Source of the DNA: Opitutaceae bacterium
GTDB taxonomy: Bacteria; Verrucomicrobiota; Verrucomicrobiia; Opitutales; Opitutaceae
Assembly (NCBI GenBank): GCA_025352845.1
Contig: JANXSC010000325.1
Location: forward strand, 1-11,242
Direction: 5' to 3'
Length of the DNA: 11,242 nt
Position 1 is the first letter of the stretch; every line of letters begins with the position of its first letter. Below are positions 5,749 to 11,242 of the stretch, piece by piece. The translations under genes and the position numbers were made by a program. The notes beneath the pieces were generated by a model, which saw only the letters and a program-made list of their open reading frames with translations, ran no database searches and was not told where the DNA came from.

Positions 5749-7548
5749 ATGAGCCGGCCGCGCACGTTGCAGGAACTGCTGCACTGGGCGGAGCTCGGTG
5801 CCGGCGCGCGCTGGATTCGCATCGCGGCGGTGATCGCGGGCACGCTGGCGTTGTCGCTGGTCGTGGCTTGGAAGCAGTTTCACGGTCCGGTCTCGGAGAT
5901 GACGTTGCTGCAGGCCGACACCGGGCGGCAGCTCGCGGCGGGGCAGGGGTTCACCACGCTCATCAACTATCCCCAGACGGCGGCGACGCTGGAGCGGCGT
6001 GGCGTGCGTTTTGATCCGCAGCGGCCCTATCCCGAGCTGCATCACGCGCCCCTCTACTCGATCGTGATTGGCGGCGCGCTGCGTTTGCTGCCGGAAGGGA
6101 AACGGGCCGCGCTATTCGCGTCGCCGCCGGTTTCGCCGGATGGATTTGCGGGCGATTATTTTTTGCTCGGACTTAACCTCGTGCTGCTGTGGTTCGCGGC
6201 GTGGCTGACGTTTTTGCTCGGGTGGAAATTATTCGAGTCGCGCGTGGGCTGGCTCGCAGCACTCGCGCTGCTGCTGTCGGCCACGATTTGGCGCGAGACC
6301 GTCGCGGTGAACGGTGTCCCGCTGTTGATGGTGCTCGCCCTCGCGGCGTTTGCCGTGTGGGCGACAGTCGAGCAGGTCGCGGAAGAGACGGCTGGGACGC
6401 GCGCGCCGTTCGGAAAACTTCTCTTGCTCGGAGGACTCTGCGCCCTGCTTTTCCTCGCGGAGTATTCCGCCGGGGCGCTCGTGCTCGTGGCGCTCGGCGA
6501 TGCGGGAGTGCGATTCCGCGGCCCCGCGCGTGCGGCTGCGCTGGCGGCGATCGTCGTGGGATTTTTGCTTGTGAGCGGACCGTGGATCGCGCGCAACGTC
6601 GCGTTGACCGGGCATCCCGTGGCGCTCGCGGCGCACAACGTCGCCCTGAAGGCCGGCGATTCCACGGCGGAGCCGGCGAACGCACGCGCGGCGCTCTCCG
6701 CGGTCGCGCCCGAGCTCGATCTCAGAAAACTCGCCAACAAGACGCTCACCTCGCTGCAAGAAACCGTGCGCGCCAAATTCTGGTCGGGCGGGGCGATGTG
6801 GCTCGCCGCCTTTTTTGCGGCGGGCTGGCTGTATGGATTTCGCGGGCGGGTGGCGAACCGGATGCGCTGGGTTTTCACCGTGGCGCTCGCGGTTTTGGTG
6901 ATCGTGCAGGCGGCGTTGAACTCCGGCGAGACCGAGCGACCGGCCGCGGTCTGGCTCGTCCCGCTCATGCTGATTTTTGGCGCGGCGTTTTTCTTCGTGC
7001 TACTGGGCAGCAACGTCACGCTCTCCCACTGGCCGCGGCTTGCCACCGCTGGCCTGCTGCTCATGCAGGGGCTCCCGCTCCTGCGCGATGCGCTCGAGCC
7101 GCGCCGGATTCACTTTCAATATCCGCCGTATTTTCCGGCGCTCTTCCAAGGGCTCCGGCAGGATCTGGAGCGCCGCGGGGCCGCGGATCGGTTCGGTCTG
7201 ATGACGGATATTCCGGCCGGACTGGCGTGGTATGGGCAGACGCGCGCATGGGCGCAGCCGCCGCACCTGCGCGATTTCCACGCGATCTCGATCGAGCAGC
7301 CGATCGGGGAATTGCTGCTCTCGCCGCGGGTGCTCGACCGGCCGTTTCTCTCCGAACTCGGCGCGCGAATGGTGGCCCGCACCGGGGCGGGCGCAGTGCC
7401 GGCGCGCTTTGGCGAGTGGGGCGAGGTTTACGCCGGCCTGCTCACGGGCCGGCTGCCGGCCGAGTTTCCACTCGGGCCGCCGGTGCGGCTGGCAGACAAC
7501 CTCTTCGTATTACAAAATCCCGCACTCCCGCCCCTGCGGGGAAAGTAA
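5749..7548 (+). CDS. Multi-membrane GT-C-like glycosyltransferase (GT39/ArnT-type)
   Basis: The 599-residue protein has about 10-11 predicted membrane segments (roughly 22-40, 101-113, 137-159, 167-206, 223-249, 261-281, 347-363, 373-390, 398-419, 430-447). After the first comes a periplasmic loop with an acidic residue in the expected catalytic place (LLQADTGRQLAAGQGF, Asp57), then a YPELHHAPLYSIVIGGALRLL segment typical of this class. The soluble C-terminal part (about 455-599) includes LMTDIPAGLAWYGQ, also seen in bacterial relatives. GT-C enzymes transfer sugars from polyprenyl-phosphate carriers on the outer face of the inner membrane. The donor and acceptor here cannot be read from the sequence. 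It lies 31 bp after the response regulator and 53 bp before the barrel gene, so it is probably co-transcribed. A role in exopolysaccharide assembly is inferred from these neighbours. The family call is by fold and motif; a PMT-like hypothetical membrane protein is the cautious alternative. Confidence 0.75.
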   Translation: MSRPRTLQELLHWAELGAGARWIRIAAVIAGTLALSLVVAWKQFHGPVSEMTLLQADTGRQLAAGQGFTTLINYPQTAATLERRGVRFDPQRPYPELHHAPLYSIVIGGALRLLPEGKRAALFASPPVSPDGFAGDYFLLGLNLVLLWFAAWLTFLLGWKLFESRVGWLAALALLLSATIWRETVAVNGVPLLMVLALAAFAVWATVEQVAEETAGTRAPFGKLLLLGGLCALLFLAEYSAGALVLVALGDAGVRFRGPARAAALAAIVVGFLLVSGPWIARNVALTGHPVALAAHNVALKAGDSTAEPANARAALSAVAPELDLRKLANKTLTSLQETVRAKFWSGGAMWLAAFFAAGWLYGFRGRVANRMRWVFTVALAVLVIVQAALNSGETERPAAVWLVPLMLIFGAAFFFVLLGSNVTLSHWPRLATAGLLLMQGLPLLRDALEPRRIHFQYPPYFPALFQGLRQDLERRGAADRFGLMTDIPAGLAWYGQTRAWAQPPHLRDFHAISIEQPIGELLLSPRVLDRPFLSELGARMVARTGAGAVPARFGEWGEVYAGLLTGRLPAEFPLGPPVRLADNLFVLQNPALPPLRGK

Positions 7549-7601
7549 TTGCCTCACTCGCGGCCCTGCAACTACCGTCCGCGCCAACTTTACCGTCCCG
7601 A

Positions 7602-8780
7602 ATGCCCCTCTCCCTTCGCGTCCTGATCCTCGGCAGCCTGCTGTCCGCCGCGCCCGTGCGGGCCGTCTATGCTCCGGTGCCGGAGCGACCGCTGGAGAAG
7701 GATCTCACGCTCTCACTCCGCGCCGCCCTCGCGCACGACAGCAATCTCTTTGGGGCCGCGACCGGCGAGATCGACAGTGCGATTTGGACACTGGCGCCGT
7801 TCGCGGGCTACCGCACTTCGCTTACACCCCAGACTTTTTTTGTCTCATCCTACGAGCTGACCCTCGATCGTTTCGAGAACCGGCCGGGGAAGAAGCTCCT
7901 CGACAGCCATCAGGCCGTGCTACGGGTGGCGCAGGCGTTTTCGAGTGCGACCTCGCTCGAGGTGCGCGACGAATTTTCGATCGCGCGCAATCCCGCCTCA
8001 CTGCTCAACGGCGTGCCGCTGAATCCCGATCAATCGGTGAAACGCAACCAGCTCGACGGGCGTTTCGTCACGCCTTTCACCAGCCGCGCGGCGGCCACGG
8101 TCAAGGCGCGCAGCGGTTATTTCGCCTATCGCAATCCCATCCTCGCGCGCAGCCTCGATCGCACGGAGAACCTCTTCGGGCTCGCGGCGGATTACAACCT
8201 GCTGCCCGAAATCAAGGCCGTGGGCGAATACCGCCATCAGGAGGTTTCCTACCGGAAGCTCGGCGAAACGAAGAACAAGTCGTCGGATTTTCTCATGGCC
8301 GGGGCGGATTACGCGATCGCCCGCAAACTTTCCCTCAGCACGCGGCTCGGCGCCGAGTGGCGGCGGCGCGCGGCCGAGCGCGACACCACCTCACCCTACG
8401 CCGAGGTCTCGGCGAAATACGACTACGCGAGCCGGTCTTTCCTAGCGGGCGGCTATGCCTATACGTTTGAGGAAACCGCCGACCCTGCGCGCTTCACGGA
8501 CATCAAGGTCAACCGGCTCTTCGTGAACGTGCAGCACGCCCTGGCGGCGCTCGTCGTTGGCTCCGGCTCGGTCACCTACGAGTCCGGCACCCTGCAAGGC
8601 CGGCGCCGCGTGGCCGATGTGGACGAGCGGACCTTCCGGGCCGGTGCGGCTCTCAGCTACCTGCCGACGAAAAACTGGATTGTCACCGGCAGCCTCGATC
8701 ACGATCACGTGAGTTCGGACGATGCGGTGCGGCGGTTGAAACGAAATCGTGTGTCCTTGGGGGCAACGTTTTCGTTCTGA
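7602..8780 (+). CDS. Outer-membrane beta-barrel protein (BBP2-like)
   Basis: The 392-residue product has a signal peptide (residues 1-21, probable cleavage after VRA). A long run of alternating amphipathic strands without membrane helices follows, ending in SLGATFSF with a C-terminal Phe, the usual barrel-assembly signal. Near the N-terminus LRAALAHDSNLFG (39-51) matches the D-x-N motif typical of BBP2-type barrels found in exopolysaccharide loci. Repeated strand-turn units, such as FFVSSYELTLDRFENRPG and VKARSGYFAYRNP, suggest roughly 16-18 strands. The gene is 15 bp ahead of the co-polymerase kinase and 53 bp after the glycosyltransferase. It is a good candidate for the outer-membrane pore of the export system, since the OPX lipoprotein has no membrane-spanning part. 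I chose the ATG at 7602 because it gives a signal peptide. The same frame is open further upstream but there it overlaps the glycosyltransferase and lacks sense. Confidence 0.85.
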   Translation: MPLSLRVLILGSLLSAAPVRAVYAPVPERPLEKDLTLSLRAALAHDSNLFGAATGEIDSAIWTLAPFAGYRTSLTPQTFFVSSYELTLDRFENRPGKKLLDSHQAVLRVAQAFSSATSLEVRDEFSIARNPASLLNGVPLNPDQSVKRNQLDGRFVTPFTSRAAATVKARSGYFAYRNPILARSLDRTENLFGLAADYNLLPEIKAVGEYRHQEVSYRKLGETKNKSSDFLMAGADYAIARKLSLSTRLGAEWRRRAAERDTTSPYAEVSAKYDYASRSFLAGGYAYTFEETADPARFTDIKVNRLFVNVQHALAALVVGSGSVTYESGTLQGRRRVADVDERTFRAGAALSYLPTKNWIVTGSLDHDHVSSDDAVRRLKRNRVSLGATFSF

Positions 8781-8795
8781 CGGCGGCCGCCACCC

Positions 8796-10958
8796 ATGGC
8801 CCACCCGCACGCCAGCAAGGACAGCGCCTCGCTCGGGGATTTCCTGCAAATCCTCCGCCTGCGCAAGGCTCTCATCGCGCACGTGCTCGCCCTCGTGGTG
8901 ATCACCGCGATGGGCGTCACCGCGCTCCTGCCGCCGTGGTATCTCGCGACCACGAAGGTGCGCGTCGAAAAACCCGAGGGCGAGGTGAAGCTCTTTCAGG
9001 CCCAGAGCAGCAACAGCTACGACCCGTATTTCCTGCAGGATCAGTTCAAGATCATGCAGTCGGAGAAAATTCTCTACCCGGTGATCGAGCGGCTGGGGCT
9101 GGGGCAGAAACTCGCCGCATCGGTCGGCGCGACGAGCGCGATTCCGCCTGCAATCGCGTATCGGCACCTCGTGGAAAAAATGCTGCGCGTCGAATCGCAG
9201 CGGAATTCCTCGGTGATTGAGATCAGCGTGTTTGCCCAGGAGGCGCAGCTCGCCGCCGACATCGCCAACGAGCTCGCGCGCACCTACTCGAAGGATCGGA
9301 TCGATCTCGCGACTTCTGAGCAGCGCGAAGGCCTGGCGCATCTGCGGCAGGAGCTCGTCGCGCAGGAGCAGGTGGTCACGCGCCAGCGCGACGCCGTCGA
9401 AAAACTGCGGAAGGACCTGAACATTTCCGGTGTCGATCTCAACTCGCGCCATTCCGACATGGAGATCGAGACGCTCCGGCAGATGCAGAACACGCTCATC
9501 GCGCTCAGCGTCGATGCCATCGGCCGCAAGACGCGTTGGGAGCGCTTCAAATTCATCGCGCCCGCCGACCGCGCGGCGCTCGTAAATTCCGAGCTTATCC
9601 CCGATCAGAACATCCAGAATCTCCTGCAGGCCTACCTCGTCTCCGACCAGAAGGTCACGCAGCTCAAGCCCCGCCTCGGCGAGGCGCACCCGGATCTGAT
9701 TTCGGCCGTCGATGCGCGGGCAAAAATCAAGGAGCAGCTCGAGGCGCAGTTGAGCGGCTACGAAACCTCGCTCGAGATCTCCTACAAGGAGGCCGAGGCG
9801 CGCGTCACCGAACTCAAGAGCCAGCTCGGTCAGGCCAAGGTCGACCAGATTCTCTCGGCGCGGGAACGGATGCGGCCGTTTGAAGAGGCGACGCAAAAAC
9901 TCGACGACGAGACCCGGCTGCAGACCACGCTCAAGCTCACGCTGCGGCAGCGCGAAATCGATTTTCAGGTGCCGAAGCATACGATCGAGATTCTCAACAC
10001 GGCCGAGCCGGCGACGCGGCCTAGCCGGCCGAACTGGCCGCTCAATTTCACGCTGGCGCTCCTCTGCGGTTCGGTGCTCGCCGTCGGTGTCGCCGTGGTG
10101 CTGGAATATTTCGACATGAGCTTCCGCACGGTGGCGGATGTCGAGACGCGGCTGCGGCTGCCCGTGCTCGGCGTGATTCCGTTCGCCCGGCTTCCGATGG
10201 GCGAGGCCGACAGCGACCCGGCGGAGCTTGAGCCGTTTCGCGTGTTGCACACGAACCTGAACCTGACGCTGAAAACCGGCGGACCGCATGCGCTGGTCAT
10301 TTTTTCCGCGGGGCCGGGCGAGGGCAAATCGACCACGCTGCACCGGCTCGCGCGCCTGATGGGCGAGAGCGGCGAGCGCGTCGTGCTGATCGATTCCGAT
10401 GTGCGCCGGCCCACGCAGAACCGGCTTGCGGGCCGTCCGCGCGATCCCGGCCTGAGCGATTTGCTGCGCGGGCAGAAATCGCTCGACGAGGTGATTCAGA
10501 AAAATATTTCCCCCGGCCTCGATTTCATCGCGAGCGGCGGTGGCGGTTTCACGCTGAGTTTGGTTTACGGCAACCGCCTCCGGGAAATCATCACCGCCCT
10601 CAAGGGCCGCTACGACAAAATCGTCTTCGATTCGCCGCCCATCATCGGCGTGAGCGATGCGAGCGTGCTCGTGAGCGCGGTCGATGGGGCGGTGTTGCTC
10701 ATCCAGCATCGGCGCAACCCGCAGAGCATGGTGCTGCGCGCGCAACAGATCGTCGATGGCCTGGGGACGCCGCTCATCGGCGTGGTGCTCAACCAAGTCC
10801 CGGCCAACGCCGGGGGTGACTACGGCTACTACACCGACAACTACGCTTACTACAGCGAAGGCGAGTCGCGGAAAGCCTCGCGCCGCGAGCGGCGCGCCGA
10901 TGCCTCGGCGGCCACCGAAAAAGATCGTTTGATTCTCCGCGAGCCGGGTGGCGAGTGA
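8796..10958 (+). CDS. Wzc-like polysaccharide co-polymerase with C-terminal BY-type tyrosine kinase
   Basis: The 720-residue inner-membrane protein governs polymer length and export. A short cytoplasmic N-terminus leads to TM1 (25-45). A large periplasmic part (46-417) holds a Wzz-type domain (DPYFLQDQFKIMQSEKIL) and long coiled-coil helices. A proline-rich segment (RPSRPNWP) precedes TM2 (418-436). The cytoplasmic kinase has Walker A GPGEGKST (506-513), Walker A' VVLIDSD (529-535) followed by VRRP, and Walker B IVFDSPP with Asp612. A C-terminal tyrosine cluster has six Tyr in 676-686 (YGYYTDNYAYY), the expected site of autophosphorylation. Fusion of both halves in one chain is the proteobacterial (PCP-2a) arrangement. 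The kinase segment where Wzc relatives have a PPNP.ELL motif reads SGGGGFTLSLVYGN instead. It is the last gene of the block, followed by a REP-like element. The start at 8796 lies 15 bp after the barrel stop. Confidence 0.95.
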   Translation: MAHPHASKDSASLGDFLQILRLRKALIAHVLALVVITAMGVTALLPPWYLATTKVRVEKPEGEVKLFQAQSSNSYDPYFLQDQFKIMQSEKILYPVIERLGLGQKLAASVGATSAIPPAIAYRHLVEKMLRVESQRNSSVIEISVFAQEAQLAADIANELARTYSKDRIDLATSEQREGLAHLRQELVAQEQVVTRQRDAVEKLRKDLNISGVDLNSRHSDMEIETLRQMQNTLIALSVDAIGRKTRWERFKFIAPADRAALVNSELIPDQNIQNLLQAYLVSDQKVTQLKPRLGEAHPDLISAVDARAKIKEQLEAQLSGYETSLEISYKEAEARVTELKSQLGQAKVDQILSARERMRPFEEATQKLDDETRLQTTLKLTLRQREIDFQVPKHTIEILNTAEPATRPSRPNWPLNFTLALLCGSVLAVGVAVVLEYFDMSFRTVADVETRLRLPVLGVIPFARLPMGEADSDPAELEPFRVLHTNLNLTLKTGGPHALVIFSAGPGEGKSTTLHRLARLMGESGERVVLIDSDVRRPTQNRLAGRPRDPGLSDLLRGQKSLDEVIQKNISPGLDFIASGGGGFTLSLVYGNRLREIITALKGRYDKIVFDSPPIIGVSDASVLVSAVDGAVLLIQHRRNPQSMVLRAQQIVDGLGTPLIGVVLNQVPANAGGDYGYYTDNYAYYSEGESRKASRRERRADASAATEKDRLILREPGGE

Positions 10959-10981
10959 GTTCGGAGTCTCGCTTTGGGACC

Positions 10982-11054
10982 GTAGGGCCTGACCTCGGTC
11001 AGGCCTGATTACAGCGCACCCTGAACCGGGGCATCGACCAAGGTCGAGCCCTAC
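10982..11054. repeat. REP/BIME-like pair of inverted palindromes (element 3, different stem sequence)
   Basis: Unit 1 has a GTAG head (10982-10985), a perfect 9-bp stem GGCCTGACC/GGTCAGGCC (10986-10994 and 10997-11005) and a TC loop. Unit 2, read on the minus strand, has a GTAG head (11051-11054) and stem GGCTCGACC/GGTCGATGCC with one bulged base and a TT loop. A 24-nt spacer separates them. The plan equals that of the elements at 99-164 and 1160-1232, but apart from the GTAG-GGC start the stems are different, so this is a second family or a diverged member. It begins 24 bp after the co-polymerase stop and may cap the 3' end of that transcript. Confidence 0.78.
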
Positions 11055-11120
11055 GAAATTCAGAAGCCGGGCACATTGGTGCGGGTTATTTTTTGTCGGT
11101 GATGCCGCGCAAAATAGCAG

Positions 11121-11148
11121 TTGACGGATGCGAGTGCGGGCCTAGTCC
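11121..11148 (+). promoter_or_regulatory. Candidate promoter of tRNA-Gly
   Basis: TTGACG (11121-11126) is a strong -35 match. After 16 bp comes TAGTCC (11143-11148), a weak -10. Initiation would be near 11155, about 8 bases before the tRNA. The -35 is convincing and the -10 is doubtful. Confidence 0.4.
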
Positions 11149-11162
11149 TTGCACCCTGTTTT

Positions 11163-11238
<76 letters not shown>

Positions 11239-11242
11239 TTTT

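Noticed and set aside
6189..8780. One long plus-strand frame (863 codons) that includes the barrel
   Set aside because: Its first 470 codons overlap the glycosyltransferase in another frame and read as Arg/Ala-rich nonsense. Only the part from 7602, with signal peptide and strands, is a real gene.
8782..8791. Perfect palindrome GGCGGCCGCC between the barrel and co-polymerase genes
   Set aside because: It has no loop for a hairpin, and short GC palindromes are expected at this base composition.
8442..10796. Very long open frame (784 codons) on the minus strand across the co-polymerase gene
   Set aside because: It is antisense to a protein with clear Walker motifs. The translation is rich in Arg, His and Ala with no recognisable domain, as expected from opposite-strand reading of GC-rich coding DNA.
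11068..11086. Possible sigma-54 -24/-12 site (GG-N10-GC) before tRNA-Gly
   Set aside because: Spacing fits, but the surrounding bases do not match TGGCA/TTGC, and a tRNA gene with a -35 TTGACG nearby is an unlikely target.

Overview
The DNA is GC-rich. Its gene content and protein styles fit a Verrucomicrobiota member, most likely an Opitutaceae-type bacterium. That placement comes from remembered family resemblance, chiefly the exopolysaccharide co-polymerase kinase and the BBP2-type barrel. It also fits the near absence of Shine-Dalgarno sequences before the starts. I could not search a database.

Layout. 1-102 is the 3' end of hemB (+). 184-1128 (-) is a secreted SGNH/GDSL-like hydrolase. 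1233-1826 (-) is a small outer-membrane polysaccharide export (OPX) lipoprotein. 1953-2795 (-) is a protein I do not recognise, with an extreme Asp/Glu tail, followed by a good intrinsic terminator at 1896-1923. 2958-4031 (+) is pyrD, the quinone-linked dihydroorotate dehydrogenase, with a T10 tract in its leader. 4147-4231 is tRNA-Leu(GAG). From 4317 to 10958 four (+) genes follow closely: an NtrC-type sigma-54 response regulator, a multi-membrane GT-C-like glycosyltransferase, an outer-membrane beta-barrel, and a Wzc-like co-polymerase/tyrosine kinase. 11163-11238 is tRNA-Gly(GCC).

How the genes work together. The four-gene block plus the OPX lipoprotein (opposite strand, about 2.5-4 kb from the start of the block) look like parts of one exopolysaccharide assembly and export machine. 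The GT-C protein would transfer a lipid-linked sugar at the periplasmic face. The co-polymerase kinase would control chain length and link inner to outer membrane. The OPX protein has no outer-membrane-spanning part, so the beta-barrel is a good candidate for the actual pore. The response regulator is a plausible controller, but no sensor kinase and no clear -24/-12 promoter is visible here. The SGNH hydrolase behind the OPX gene could modify the polymer.

The most unusual non-coding feature is a set of three paired inverted palindromes at gene ends (99-164, 1160-1232, 10982-11054). They have the anatomy of REP/BIME elements: an outward GTAG head, a short perfect stem and a 2-nt loop. They show base-pair-preserving differences, and the first contributes the hemB stop codon.
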